Positions 1 through 8,526 are shown, counted from the stretch's first letter. The stretch: 64,000 nucleotides of DNA from Arthrobacter sp. ISL-30 (GCF_018613855.1 NZ_JAGGPK010000030.1:77521-141520), one strand, 5' to 3'. The notes: generated by a model from the sequence alone, not told the origin. Made by a program: numbers and translations.

Positions 1-1
1 G

Positions 2-40
2 ATCAACACGGCGTTCCAGACAATCGTCGGCGCCCTCTAG
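2..40 (+). CDS. C-terminal end of a probable Flp-type pilin (cut by the window edge)
   Basis: Only the last 12 codons and a TAG stop are inside the window, reading INTAFQTIVGAL. The tail resembles the end of the next pilin (PGFQTVTAGL), and the following gene is an Flp pilin, so this is probably the end of another small Flp pilin at the head of the first tad cluster. The identification is an inference from a very short match; the rest of the gene lies upstream. Confidence 0.5.
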   Translation: MNTAFQTIVGAL

Positions 41-154
41 GGATCACTCACCACATAGGGGCGGCCCTGGCCGGTGACGCAACCTACCGTTGCCGCCGCC
101 AGTGCCGCCCTCCTGTGTTTGCGAATGTCTGGGCTAATTCATTTAGGAGTCATC

Positions 155-358
155 ATGTTCGGTCTCATTTTGCCGCTGGTCAGGCGCGGCTCCAGCAAGC
201 CACATTGTCCCCCGAGGTTCCGCGCCAATGAAGCAGGCGCGACTGCGGTGGAATACAGCCTGCTTCTAGCATTCATCGCCGCCGTGATCTTCGCTACGGT
301 CGCCCTGATTGGCCCTGCGCTGCTGCCCGGATTTCAAACTGTCACTGCTGGATTGTAG
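155..358 (+). CDS. flp: Flp/TadA-type pilin, first tad cluster
   Basis: A 67-residue class III prepilin, the expected structural subunit of the pilus built by this cluster. The leader of 28 residues ends in glycine (NEAG), followed by ATAVEY with glutamate at +5 of the predicted mature protein, then one hydrophobic segment of about 22 residues. The chosen ATG has AGGAG five bases upstream; an in-frame upstream start at 74 has no such site. Unlike the pilins of the second cluster it has no C-terminal cysteine extension. Maturation would need a TadV/CpaA peptidase, which is not in the window. tadE follows nine bases after the stop. Confidence 0.85.
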   Translation: MFGLILPLVRRGSSKPHCPPRFRANEAGATAVEYSLLLAFIAAVIFATVALIGPALLPGFQTVTAGL

Positions 359-367
359 GAGATTCCA

Positions 368-793
368 ATGGCAGCCAAAAGGAAACCGAAATCAGAGGCG
401 GGGGCCGTCGCAGTTGAATTTGCGCTCATCATCCCCATCTTCCTGGTGCTGGTTCTCGGCATTATGGAATTCGGACGTGCCTTCAACATTCAGGTTTCGC
501 TCTCTGAGGCCGCCCGCGAGGCCTCCCGCTATGCGGCAGTCAACTGTCCCAAGGCCGAGTACGACCCCGCAGATGCCAAGGCGGCTGCTCTGGCCGCCGC
601 CCCTTCGGTGCCGCTCACTGTTAGCGACGTGAATATTCAGTACTCCGGCAGCGGCGTGTGCTCCGCGGTGAACAACGTTGTTGTGACCGTCAGTTACAAC
701 ACTTCCTATATGACAGGCCTACCGGGACTGGTGCCCGGAATGCCGGCTGGCCTGAGTATCACGAGTAAAGGAGTTATGCGATGTGGAGGTTAG
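368..793 (+). CDS. tadE: TadE-like pseudopilin, first tad cluster
   Basis: A 141-residue minor pilin of the TadE family. After a basic N-terminus comes the prepilin-like junction EAG-AVAVEF with glutamate at +5, then one membrane-spanning helix (about residues 17-38) and an extracellular domain containing two cysteines (NCPKAEY, GSGVCSA). It ends in KGVMRCGG. Its last 13 bases overlap the start of tadG in another frame, an arrangement repeated in the second cluster, so translation of the two is probably coupled. TadE proteins in characterised systems are processed by TadV and needed for pilus assembly. Confidence 0.85.
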   Translation: MAAKRKPKSEAGAVAVEFALIIPIFLVLVLGIMEFGRAFNIQVSLSEAAREASRYAAVNCPKAEYDPADAKAAALAAAPSVPLTVSDVNIQYSGSGVCSAVNNVVVTVSYNTSYMTGLPGLVPGMPAGLSITSKGVMRCGG

Positions 794-1836
794 AGCAGGA
801 TGATCCCGAGCGCGGGGTTGTTGCACCGTTGACGGCGTTGCTACTCGTCGGCGTTCTGGGTATGACTGCCTTTGCTGTGGACGCAGCAACGATGTACTCA
901 GAGCATTCACAGCTACAAAATGGGGCCGACGCCTCAGCTCTGGCCATAGCCCAGGCCTGCGCGGCTACTCCGCCAGGTCCCGATTGCTCAACTCCAAAGG
1001 CGGCTGCCGGCACAATGAGTAACGGCAACGCCTTGGACGGCCACAGCAACGCCCTCACGGCTACAGTGAGCGGCAGCGTTGTGGACGTGACCGTCCAGTC
1101 GCAGGATCCAGGGGGAAACAATCACTTTTCACTGGTATTCGCGCGGGTGCTGGGCATTGACATAGCCGACATTCGTGCGAGCGCCCGGGCCGAGTTCGGG
1201 CCGTATAGCGCAATCGACGGCGTTCCCCTGACCTTCTCGCAATGCGAATCCGACCCAACCTTCTTCAAAGGACTGCAATTCTTTCCCACCCACGGTTCAG
1301 GTCTCTCGCAGGATCCTGCCTACGCCTGTGAGCATCAGTCTTCGTCCGGGCATGAACTGCCTGGGGGTTTCGGTTGGTTGAAGGATCCCGATGGTGGCTG
1401 CAAGATGCACCTCGACATCAACGATCCTTGGGTGGAGGCCAAGCCGGGTAACAGCGTTGATTCAGCTTGCGACTCCCTGTTTGCCGATTGGAAGACTGAG
1501 CTGGAGGCCGGCGGGACGGTCGAGGTCCTCATTCCGATTTTCGACACGGCGTGTCCGAGCAAGGGCACCGGAACAGATCCTTGCGCGGACGCGCCTGCTG
1601 GCAAGTACTTCCGTATTGAGGCCTTCGCTCAGATTTCCATTCGGGGCTGGCATTTCAACGGCGGCGGAACCACATACTTCACGCCTGAGGCCGCGGCACT
1701 CAAGAAGGGGCTGAAGCTGAAAAACGATGACGAAGGTCTCTACGGAGAATTCGTCAAGAAAGTCACGCTTGCCGAGGCCGCAACTCTGGGCGGTCCGGGA
1801 ACATACGGCGACATGGGCGTCCAACTGACCAAGTAG
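781..1836 (+). CDS. tadG: TadG-like pilus assembly protein, first tad cluster
   Basis: A 351-residue protein with one N-terminal membrane helix (about residues 12-34) in the TadG-type context GVVAPLTALLLVGVLGM, then DAATMYSEHSQLQNGADA, typical of the Tad-related N-terminal region. The long external part has many cysteines and the sequence GGFGWL, followed by a PGN segment and VEVLIPIFD, all shared with the second copy. No von Willebrand A domain or MIDAS motif is evident. The ATG lies inside the end of tadE, with GGAG upstream. Likely role is as minor pilin or anchor for the pilus at the cell surface. Confidence 0.8.
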   Translation: MWRLEQDDPERGVVAPLTALLLVGVLGMTAFAVDAATMYSEHSQLQNGADASALAIAQACAATPPGPDCSTPKAAAGTMSNGNALDGHSNALTATVSGSVVDVTVQSQDPGGNNHFSLVFARVLGIDIADIRASARAEFGPYSAIDGVPLTFSQCESDPTFFKGLQFFPTHGSGLSQDPAYACEHQSSSGHELPGGFGWLKDPDGGCKMHLDINDPWVEAKPGNSVDSACDSLFADWKTELEAGGTVEVLIPIFDTACPSKGTGTDPCADAPAGKYFRIEAFAQISIRGWHFNGGGTTYFTPEAAALKKGLKLKNDDEGLYGEFVKKVTLAEAATLGGPGTYGDMGVQLTK

Positions 1837-1882
1837 TCGAACAGGACTACTACCAAGCAATTCTCTAGCTAAGGAGAAAGAA

Positions 1883-2629
1883 GTGAAAACTCGCCTACTG
1901 GGAGGCATCGTCGCACTAGTGCTCGCCGTCGTTGGCAGCCTACTGCTCGTTTCATATGTACAGGGGGCAGAAGCCAGGGCACAAAAGGACCTGGCTCCGG
2001 TCGAAGTACTCGTAGTGCAAGCTCAGGTTCCCGAGGGGGCTGATCTTGAAAAGGTCAGGGCAGCAACGCAAGTGAAGACCCTGCCGGCGGCCTCAGTGCC
2101 GAACGGGGCGCTCAAGAACCTCGACGGCCAGGACGGCAAGGTCACCTCCGTTGCACTAATGCCGGGCGAAGTCGTGCTCGGCGGGCGCTTGGTGGAACCG
2201 TCCAGCCTCGCCGCCCCGGGGTCAGTTCCTGTCCCTGAAGGAATGCAGGAAGTCTCCGTCCAATTGGATGCACAGCGCGTTGTCGGTGGCCGGCTGTCGG
2301 CTGGTGACACGGTGGGCATAGTTCTGATGGCTGAAGGCACCGACGGGGCTCAAACTGCCCAGCAGGTGTTCCACCAAGTCCTCGTTACAAGCGTCCAGCG
2401 AGCCGAGTCCAAGTCCACCAACGGCACAGCTGAGCAGCAGGATCCGACCGCCAAGGCAAACACTCAGTTGCCCACCGGCGCCTTCATTGTGACCTTCGCT
2501 CGCACTGACATCGACGCGGCAAAGATTGCCTTCGCGGCGAAGTATGGCGATCTGTGGCTTACGAAGGAACCGGCTACTGCGACCGTGAGCGGGCCCCTGG
2601 TCATCAAGAATGCGGAGCTGTTCCGATGA
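1883..2629 (+). CDS. cpaB: CpaB/RcpC-type Flp pilus assembly protein, first cluster
   Basis: A 248-residue protein with an N-terminal membrane helix (about residues 5-27) followed by a SAF-like region (about 40-110, including PNGALKNLDGQDGK and LMPGEV) and an RcpC/CpaB domain with RVVGGRLSAGDTVGI. In Gram-negative systems CpaB works with the outer-membrane secretin; here there is no outer membrane or secretin gene, so it probably serves as a wall-side scaffold. It starts at GTG 1883 with AAGGAGA six bases upstream and overlaps the next gene by ATGA. Confidence 0.85.
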   Translation: MKTRLLGGIVALVLAVVGSLLLVSYVQGAEARAQKDLAPVEVLVVQAQVPEGADLEKVRAATQVKTLPAASVPNGALKNLDGQDGKVTSVALMPGEVVLGGRLVEPSSLAAPGSVPVPEGMQEVSVQLDAQRVVGGRLSAGDTVGIVLMAEGTDGAQTAQQVFHQVLVTSVQRAESKSTNGTAEQQDPTAKANTQLPTGAFIVTFARTDIDAAKIAFAAKYGDLWLTKEPATATVSGPLVIKNAELFR

Positions 2630-3819
2630 GCCGCTTCGTAGTCATCACTCCCGACGCCGACTTCGGACACAGGGTTCGTCAAGCCACCTCTGGCATGCAT
2701 GGGGGTGTTCAAGTCATTCAAGCCGACTACCTGCCGCCTAGTCCCGACGATGTCCTCAGGACGCTCTCGGGAGAGCTTGTTGAGGTGCTACTCCTCGGTC
2801 CAGGCCTCAACCTGGACACATCTATCGAAATGGCGAGTCTCTTCGATCTCCAATACCCCGAAGTCAGCGTGGTCCTTGTCACGAATGGGAGCGCAGACAT
2901 TGCCCTTCCTGCCATGCGGGCGGGCATCAGGGACCTGCTGTCTCCAGACGCGGATGTGGATGCCATCAGGATAATGATGGAGCGGGCCAGCCTCGCTGCA
3001 GCAAGCCGGCGCCGAGGCCTTGGAGGCTCGGTGGAAGGGGGATCGCACAGTGGAAGAATCATCGCCGTCATGTCCCCAAAGGGCGGAGTCGGAAAGACCA
3101 CTGTCTCAACGAATATCGCCGTCGGGTTGGCCAAGTTCGCCACAATGGGCGTAGTGGTAGTCGATCTGGACCTGCAGTTCGGCGACGTCGCTTCCGGGCT
3201 CATGCTTGAACCCGAGAAGACGATCGCTGATGCCGTGGTCGGTGCGGCAGCCCAGGACAGTATGGTCCTCAAGTCGTATTTGTCCGTGCACCCTGCTGGT
3301 ATCTACGCGCTGTGTGCGCCGCTCAATCCCGCCCAAATTGAAAACATCTCCGCAGACCAGATAGGGCATCTTCTTGACCAGCTGGCCAACGAGTTTGAGT
3401 TCGTTGTGGTCGATACTGCTCCAGGCCTGGGAGATCACGTGCTCGCGACCCTTGACCGTGCAACAGACGCGGTATGGGTCTGCGGGATGGATATCCCCAG
3501 CATTCGCGGACTCAGGACCGGCTTGGGAATCTTGAATGAAGTTGGGCTGGTGCCTAGTAATCGACACGTCGTACTCAACTTCGCCGACAGGAAGAGCGGG
3601 CTTTCCCTGCAAGATGTCGAGGCCACAATCGGCTGTCCGGTGGACATCACCTTGCCGCGGTCCAGAACCCTGCCCTTCTCCACGAACAAAGGGGTCCCCC
3701 TCCTGCAAGAGGGGACAAAGGACCCCGCGACGAAGGGTCTCCGATCACTGGTTGAGCGCTTCCAGCCGGGTTGGGATTCCCGCCCGCATAAGAAACTTCA
3801 CAGAAGGGCGGTAGTCTAA
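2626..3819 (+). CDS. tadZ: TadZ/CpaE-like ParA-type ATPase, first cluster
   Basis: A 397-residue cytoplasmic protein. The first 120 or so residues resemble a receiver-like (atypical response regulator) domain beginning SRFVVITPDADFG. A MinD/ParA ATPase follows, with the deviant Walker A SPKGGVGKTT, VVDLDLQFGD and VVDTAPGLGD. TadZ proteins localise the secretion machine, often to a pole. The start at 2626 gives an ATGA overlap with cpaB and matches the N-terminus of the second copy; a further upstream in-frame start is less likely. The stop overlaps the next ATG by one base (TAATG). Confidence 0.9.
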   Translation: MSRFVVITPDADFGHRVRQATSGMHGGVQVIQADYLPPSPDDVLRTLSGELVEVLLLGPGLNLDTSIEMASLFDLQYPEVSVVLVTNGSADIALPAMRAGIRDLLSPDADVDAIRIMMERASLAAASRRRGLGGSVEGGSHSGRIIAVMSPKGGVGKTTVSTNIAVGLAKFATMGVVVVDLDLQFGDVASGLMLEPEKTIADAVVGAAAQDSMVLKSYLSVHPAGIYALCAPLNPAQIENISADQIGHLLDQLANEFEFVVVDTAPGLGDHVLATLDRATDAVWVCGMDIPSIRGLRTGLGILNEVGLVPSNRHVVLNFADRKSGLSLQDVEATIGCPVDITLPRSRTLPFSTNKGVPLLQEGTKDPATKGLRSLVERFQPGWDSRPHKKLHRRAVV

Positions 3820-5324
3820 TGAGCCTGTCAAAGCGACTAGCTGGCATCTCCGGGACAGAGGCGTCAACAGCGCGGAATACCTCCGGGACGGAACCCACAA
3901 ATCCATCTCCGAACGCCCCTGTCTCTGAACCTGCAATGCGGCTTCGGAGCGTCACCGACGGCGACCCCTGGGCCGCCGCCAATACCAGTTCCAACACGTC
4001 CGTCCAGGAGGGTCTTGGTGCGCCGTCAGATGCCAGCCAAGCCATGACGGCCGTCAAGGAACGGGCCAGCGTTGCTCTTTATGAGCGAATGGGGTCGCGC
4101 ATGACTGAATCGAGCATGGACGAACTGGAGCTTCACCAGTATGTGAGGGACGAGCTTCGTAGCATCATCGAAGAAGACGATATTCCCCTGTCCGCCGCGG
4201 AGCGAACACGCCTCGTCCAGGAAATCATTGACGATGTGATAGGACTCGGACCCCTTCAGAGGTTCCTGGAAGATGACAGTCTCACGGAAGTCATGGTCAA
4301 TGGCCATGAAAGGATTTATGTCGAACGCGAAGGCAAGCTCCTTCTCACCAATGTCCGCTTCTCGTCCGAGGAGCACCTGCGAAAGATCATTGAGCGAATC
4401 GTTACTAAGGTCGGTCGCCGGATCGATGAATCATCTCCGCTCGTTGACGCCCGTTTGGCTGACGGTTCCCGTGTCAATGCCATCATCCCGCCTCTCGCTG
4501 TCGGCGGGTCATCTCTGACAATTCGTAAATTCGGCAAGACGCCGCTGACTATCAATAAGCTGATGTCCCTCGGCACAATCACTCCGGAAATGGCCGAACT
4601 ACTACAGGCCTGCGTACGTGCACGGCTCAACATCATTGTGTCCGGCGGTACTGGAACGGGTAAGACGACGCTGCTGAACGTCCTCAGTTCCTTCATTCCT
4701 ACCGACGAGCGAATTATCACGGTGGAAGACGCTGTTGAGCTTCAGTTGCAGCAGGACCACGTTGTGCGGTTGGAGAGCCGTCCCCGGAACATTGAGGGGA
4801 AGGGCGAAGTCCCTATCCGCGAACTAGTCCGCAACTCACTGCGTATGCGTCCGGACCGGATTGTGGTGGGAGAAGTTCGTGGCGGGGAATGTCTGGACAT
4901 GCTTCAAGCCATGAACACTGGCCACGACGGATCTATTTCGACCGTACACGCCAACAGCCCTCGAGACGCCATATCTCGACTGGAGACCTTGGTCCTTATG
5001 GCCGGCATGGACCTTCCATTAAGGGCTATCAGGGAGCAGGTGGCGTCCGCCGTTAACCTCATCGTCCAAATTTCCCGCTTGCGGGATGGAACTCGGCGTA
5101 TCACCCATGTCACTGAAGTCCAGGGCATGGAAGGGGAGATCGTCACGCTCCAGGATGCGTTCGTTTTCGATTACAGCGCAGGTGTGGACTCCGAAGGACG
5201 TTTCCTTGGCAAGCCCATACCCACTGGTGTTCGGCCGCGCTTCGTGGATCGCTTTGCCGAGCTCGGCATTCCGATTTCACCCGCAGTCTTCGGCGCAAGC
5301 TTCGGAGGAGGAGGTTACCGATGA
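3819..5324 (+). CDS. tadA: TadA/CpaF secretion ATPase, first cluster
   Basis: A 501-residue type II/IV secretion hexameric ATPase that powers pilus polymerisation. The N-terminal 75 residues are Ser/Thr/Pro-rich and variable. The conserved body has [22 protein letters not shown], Walker [10 protein letters not shown] (about residues 276-284), the Asp box VEDAVELQ, Walker B-region [14 protein letters not shown] and the His box [15 protein letters not shown]. The body is very similar to the second-cluster copy. It starts by one-base overlap with tadZ and ends with an ATGA overlap with tadB, pointing to one polycistronic mRNA. Confidence 0.95.
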   Translation: MSLSKRLAGISGTEASTARNTSGTEPTNPSPNAPVSEPAMRLRSVTDGDPWAAANTSSNTSVQEGLGAPSDASQAMTAVKERASVALYERMGSRMTESSMDELELHQYVRDELRSIIEEDDIPLSAAERTRLVQEIIDDVIGLGPLQRFLEDDSLTEVMVNGHERIYVEREGKLLLTNVRFSSEEHLRKIIERIVTKVGRRIDESSPLVDARLADGSRVNAIIPPLAVGGSSLTIRKFGKTPLTINKLMSLGTITPEMAELLQACVRARLNIIVSGGTGTGKTTLLNVLSSFIPTDERIITVEDAVELQLQQDHVVRLESRPRNIEGKGEVPIRELVRNSLRMRPDRIVVGEVRGGECLDMLQAMNTGHDGSISTVHANSPRDAISRLETLVLMAGMDLPLRAIREQVASAVNLIVQISRLRDGTRRITHVTEVQGMEGEIVTLQDAFVFDYSAGVDSEGRFLGKPIPTGVRPRFVDRFAELGIPISPAVFGASFGGGGYR

Positions 5325-6265
5325 TCTCTTCAGGTCCTCTGTTCCTGGCCTTAGGACTGGGATTATGTTTCATCGCCGTCGGCATTGTCGTGGTGGTCTT
5401 GCCCGTGGGTCGCTCAGGCATTGCCCTCTCACGCAGACGGCCTGGTGCCGTAGAAAGCCCGAACGTCCTCACCAAAGTCGCAAACTCTGCTTCCGGCCTG
5501 ATGGATCGGGCAGTCGGAGACAAGGCGAACTTCGGGCGGCGGGATGCGCTGGAGCAGGCTGGGATCAAGATGGGGCGAGCGGAGTTCAACCTGCTCATAC
5601 TTTGCGCCTCCGTGCTGGCGGGGCTCATTGGTTTTCTCCTTGCGGGGATACTTGTGGGAATCCTCTTCCTGGTGCTGGGTCCCTTGGGAGCCATTATCAT
5701 CGTCAAGATCTTGACGGGCCGCAGGAGGGCCAAGTTCGACCGGCAACTGGGCGATACGTTGCAAATGTTGTCCGGCGGCCTGCGAGCCGGACATAGTCTG
5801 CTTCGTTCCATCGACGCCGTCTCGATGGAAGCAGAGTCACCTACCTCTGAGGAATTTGCTCGCGTCATCGCCGAAAATCGTCTAGGGCGCGATCTGAAGG
5901 ACTCTCTCGCCGACACCGCGCAACGGCTCCAGTGCGAAGACTTCGACTGGACCGCCCAAGCTATTGAAATTCATCGCGAAGTCGGAGGCGATCTTGCGGA
6001 GGTTCTCGATCACGTGGCCGGGACCATCAGGGAACGTGCCCAAATCAAGGGCCAGGTTAGGGCGCTGAGTGCGGAAGGACGGCTATCCGCCTATATCCTC
6101 ATTGGGCTTCCCATCGGCATGTTCTTCTTTCTCCAATTCGCCAATCCGAGCTACCTCGGGGTTCTCTTCACGACTCTTCCCGGTTGGATTATGACGATTG
6201 TTGGGATCGTGGAACTCGCGCTCGGTTGGTTCTGGCTCAGCCGCGTTATCAAGATCAAGTTTTAG
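5321..6265 (+). CDS. tadB: TadB-like inner-membrane pilus platform protein, first cluster
   Basis: A 314-residue polytopic membrane protein of the GspF/TadB family (T2SSF fold). One N-terminal helix and a paired helix near residues 90-130 are followed by the cytoplasmic segment FDRQLGDTLQMLSGGLRAGH, characteristic of TadB, and two C-terminal helices. It forms the membrane platform on which the TadA ATPase acts, together with TadC. ATGA overlap with tadA; tadC follows after a nine-base gap. Confidence 0.9.
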   Translation: MISSGPLFLALGLGLCFIAVGIVVVVLPVGRSGIALSRRRPGAVESPNVLTKVANSASGLMDRAVGDKANFGRRDALEQAGIKMGRAEFNLLILCASVLAGLIGFLLAGILVGILFLVLGPLGAIIIVKILTGRRRAKFDRQLGDTLQMLSGGLRAGHSLLRSIDAVSMEAESPTSEEFARVIAENRLGRDLKDSLADTAQRLQCEDFDWTAQAIEIHREVGGDLAEVLDHVAGTIRERAQIKGQVRALSAEGRLSAYILIGLPIGMFFFLQFANPSYLGVLFTTLPGWIMTIVGIVELALGWFWLSRVIKIKF

Positions 6266-6274
6266 GGGGATGCA

Positions 6275-7165
6275 ATGTCTATGATCGCATGGCTCTGTGT
6301 GGCTATGGTTGTTGTTCCCATCGCGGGACTTGTTTGGTCTCTCATTTCCGTCGACCGTGCCGGCCTCGCTGCCGTCAGATTGAACCTCACGAGGAGCAAG
6401 GGCGTCCAGACTGTTCGCCCAGCCGACTCGGAGCACTTCCGGTTTACCGAAATGGGAGAAAGGCTCGCTCCCAAGGGCTACACCTCCTGGCTTGACAAGC
6501 TTCTGGCTCGTGCAGGTCGGCCTGTGGGCATGCCACTTGCCCGCTTACTCGTCATCAAGCCTGCCTTGGCTCTTGTGGCCGCACTCCTCGGCTTGATGTT
6601 CGTTCTGGGCTCGCCCTCCGTCGGGAACTTCCTCTTGGCGCTATTCGTGACGGCACTTGCCTACATGATCCCTGACGTGCTGGTCCACAGCCGTGGTGCC
6701 ACTCGGCAGAAGCAAATCGAGCTCGAGCTACCAAACATGCTTGATCAGCTGTTGATTTCCGTCGAAGCCGGACTCGGCTTTGAGGCTGCTATGTCAAGGG
6801 TCGGCAAGAACGGCAAAGGCCCCCTGGCTGCGGAAATCGTCCGCACCCTTCAGGACATGCAGGCAGGGCGAAGCCGTAAGGAATCCTACATAGCGATGTC
6901 ACAACGCGTGGAAGTCCCGGACCTGCGTAGTTTCGTCCGGGCCATTGTTCAGGCTGATACCTATGGCATTGCTATCGCCTCAGTCCTCCGCGTCCAGGCG
7001 AAGCAGATGCGTATTAAGCGCCGGCAACGAGCCGAAGAGAAAGCCATGAAGCTTCCCGTGAAGGTCCTCTTTCCCTTGATCTTTTGCATCCTTCCGGCTT
7101 TGTTCATCGTAATCATCGGTCCGGCCGCTATTAATGTCGTGAGAAACTTCATGGGCAATTTTTAG
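6275..7165 (+). CDS. tadC: TadC-like inner-membrane pilus platform protein, first cluster
   Basis: A 296-residue GspF-family membrane protein and partner of TadB. It has an N-terminal helix, a helix pair near residues 90-130, the conserved cytoplasmic stretch ELPNMLDQLLISVEAGLGFE, KGPLAAEIVRTLQDMQAGRS, and KRRQRAEEKAMKLPVK before the C-terminal hydrophobic segment. This is the last gene of the first cluster; two strong hairpins follow. Confidence 0.9.
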   Translation: MSMIAWLCVAMVVVPIAGLVWSLISVDRAGLAAVRLNLTRSKGVQTVRPADSEHFRFTEMGERLAPKGYTSWLDKLLARAGRPVGMPLARLLVIKPALALVAALLGLMFVLGSPSVGNFLLALFVTALAYMIPDVLVHSRGATRQKQIELELPNMLDQLLISVEAGLGFEAAMSRVGKNGKGPLAAEIVRTLQDMQAGRSRKESYIAMSQRVEVPDLRSFVRAIVQADTYGIAIASVLRVQAKQMRIKRRQRAEEKAMKLPVKVLFPLIFCILPALFIVIIGPAAINVVRNFMGNF

Positions 7166-7223
7166 CATGCCCCTCTAGACTGGGCCGCCCTCTTGGTACC
7201 CAGAGCCTTGGACGGCCCAAAGG

Positions 7224-7258
7224 GGCTCCCTTCCGGAACCCAGAGCCGGAAGGGAGCC
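7224..7258 (+). terminator. Hairpin after first tad cluster
   Basis: A perfect 13-base-pair stem (7224-7236 with 7246-7258) around a nine-base loop, about 60 bases after the tadC stop. There is no T-run, but long GC-rich stems without U tracts are common at actinobacterial operon ends. It probably separates the two tad transcription units. Confidence 0.65.
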
Positions 7259-7281
7259 GTCTAAAAACTCAATAGTTCCAA

Positions 7282-7314
7282 CTCGAACTCCCGGCTTCGG
7301 TCTGGGAGTTCGAG
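7282..7314 (+). terminator. Second hairpin in the gap between the tad clusters
   Basis: An 11-base-pair perfect stem (7282-7292 with 7304-7314) around an 11-base loop, followed 2 bases later by TTT. Together with the hairpin just before it this makes a tandem terminator. The rest of the 344-base gap (7315-7509) must carry the promoter of the second cluster, but no convincing -35/-10 pair was recognised. Confidence 0.5.
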
Positions 7315-7491
7315 GCGTTTAAGTGGGCTGATGTTGCGGGCGAAAAACGCAAGATAGACGCAGCGTTTCCTCAAGAAAAGCGCAGGTTCCCGAGACTTCA
7401 CACAGGATGTGCCAAGGACCGGCCAGCGGAGTATTTGGCGTTGTTATGTTTTTTTACGAGCTGGTGCAGGACCAGCCCAATCCCCTCCCAA

Positions 7492-7514
7492 CTCGCTCAG
7501 GAGTTTCAAATGCT
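7492..7514 (+). repeat. 23-base direct repeat, copy 1 (pilin ribosome-binding leader)
   Basis: The 23 bases spanning the CAGGAG ribosome-binding site and the first five bases of the first second-cluster pilin gene are repeated exactly at 7793-7815 in front of the second pilin. This is the trace of a tandem duplication of the whole pilin gene including its translation start. Confidence 0.9.
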
Positions 7515-7755
7515 TTCTCTCGTCGCAAATGTCCAGACTTTCGGGTTCTCGCTCTTGAACCGTCTTCGTGAAGAACGCGGTGCCACCGCCGTCGAATATG
7601 GCATCATGGTCGGCCTCATCGCCGTCGTCATCATCGTCGCCGTCACCCTCCTCGGCGGCACGCTTGACGACATGTTCACCCAGGTCCAGTGCTCCATCAG
7701 GGGCAAGGCGTACACAGCAGGTGCGTCGGCGGGCCTCGGTACCTGCGCGGCATAA
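7510..7755 (+). CDS. flp: Flp-type pilin with C-terminal cysteines, second cluster, copy A
   Basis: An 81-residue class III prepilin. The leader of 24 residues ends in ERG, cleaved before ATAVEYG (glutamate at +5), followed by a valine/isoleucine-rich helix and an unusual C-terminal extension with two cysteines (TQVQCS and GLGTC), which could form a disulfide. CAGGAG at 7498-7503 fixes the ATG at 7510. The mature region is almost identical to the next gene. Very likely the major pilin of the second tad system; no peptidase gene for its processing is in view. Confidence 0.9.
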   Translation: MLSLVANVQTFGFSLLNRLREERGATAVEYGIMVGLIAVVIIVAVTLLGGTLDDMFTQVQCSIRGKAYTAGASAGLGTCAA

Positions 7756-7792
7756 GCACAGCGATCCGGATCGGCTGCCTACTCCCTTCACC

Positions 7793-7815
7793 CTCGCTCA
7801 GGAGTTTCAAATGCT
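7793..7815 (+). repeat. 23-base direct repeat, copy 2 (pilin ribosome-binding leader)
   Basis: Exact second copy of the bases at 7492-7514, 301 bases downstream, giving both pilin genes the same ribosome-binding site and start context. Confidence 0.9.
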
Positions 7816-8050
7816 TACGTTCTTCTCCAATATCGCATCCCACCTCCGCCGTGAGGAAACCGGCGCCACAGCGGTCGAATACGGCATCATGGTCGGCCTC
7901 ATCGCCGTCGTAATCATCGTCGCCGTGACGCTCCTCGGAGGAACCTTGGACGACATGTTCACCCAGGTCCAATGCTCCATCAGCGGCAAGGTCTATACAG
8001 CGGGCGCGACGGCGGGTGCCGGTACCTGCGCTGCAGCTGGCAGCCCGTAG
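7811..8050 (+). CDS. flp: Flp-type pilin with C-terminal cysteines, second cluster, copy B
   Basis: A 79-residue paralogue of the preceding pilin. The leader is 18 residues ending in ETG, then ATAVEYG and an identical transmembrane and post-helix region up to TQVQCSI. The C-terminal extension keeps both cysteines and is slightly longer (GTCAAAGSP). The leaders of the two copies differ much more than the mature parts, suggesting selection or gene conversion on the assembled portion. Same ribosome-binding site as copy A. Confidence 0.9.
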   Translation: MLTFFSNIASHLRREETGATAVEYGIMVGLIAVVIIVAVTLLGGTLDDMFTQVQCSISGKVYTAGATAGAGTCAAAGSP

Positions 8051-8151
8051 TACAAAACACGACACAAGCAGTCCGTCCTTTTGATGTGGCGGCAGGCAAA
8101 TCTGCCGCCACATCTCGGAACAGCCAAACGCATTATTTGAAAGGCAGCACA

Positions 8152-8526
8152 ATGCCCAGGGCATCAGAACGAGGAGCCGTAGCGGTCGAGTTTGCGATCC
8201 TGGCACCCCTCCTCGTCACGCTGCTACTGGGCATCATGGAGTTCGGCAATGCCTACAACGCCCAGATCTCCCTCACCAACGCGGCCCGCGAAGGGGTTCG
8301 CGTCATGGCCATCTCGAACGACAAGACGGCGGCGCGAACCGCAGCCAAAAACGCCGCCGTCTCACTCAACCCCAAGTTGACTGACGGGAACATCAGCTTC
8401 GGCGGGGCTTTTTGCGCGCCCGGTTCACAGATCGCGCTGACCATCAGCTACAACCTGCCCACCCTCACGGGAATCGCGGGCCCATTCACCATGACCGGTA
8501 AAGGAGTAATGCTATGCGGCGGCTAA
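8152..8526 (+). CDS. tadE: TadE-like pseudopilin, second cluster
   Basis: A 124-residue TadE-family protein: ERG-AVAVEFAIL junction with glutamate at +5, one membrane helix, AYNAQISLTNAAREGVR typical of the family, and the C-terminal KGVMLCGG seen also in the first cluster. ATG 8152 is preceded by AAAGG. It overlaps tadG by 13 bases exactly as in the other cluster. Roughly 100 bases of non-coding sequence separate it from the second pilin. Confidence 0.85.
   Translation: MPRASERGAVAVEFAILAPLLVTLLLGIMEFGNAYNAQISLTNAAREGVRVMAISNDKTAARTAAKNAAVSLNPKLTDGNISFGGAFCAPGSQIALTISYNLPTLTGIAGPFTMTGKGVMLCGG

Noticed and set aside
781..1836. TadG as a von Willebrand A protein
   Set aside because: Many TadG proteins carry a vWA domain, but no MIDAS motif (DxSxS) is seen in either copy here, so that annotation is not made.
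7166..7509. Insertion or attachment site between the two tad clusters
   Set aside because: The inverted repeats there are terminator hairpins, and no transposase, target duplication or tRNA end was found.
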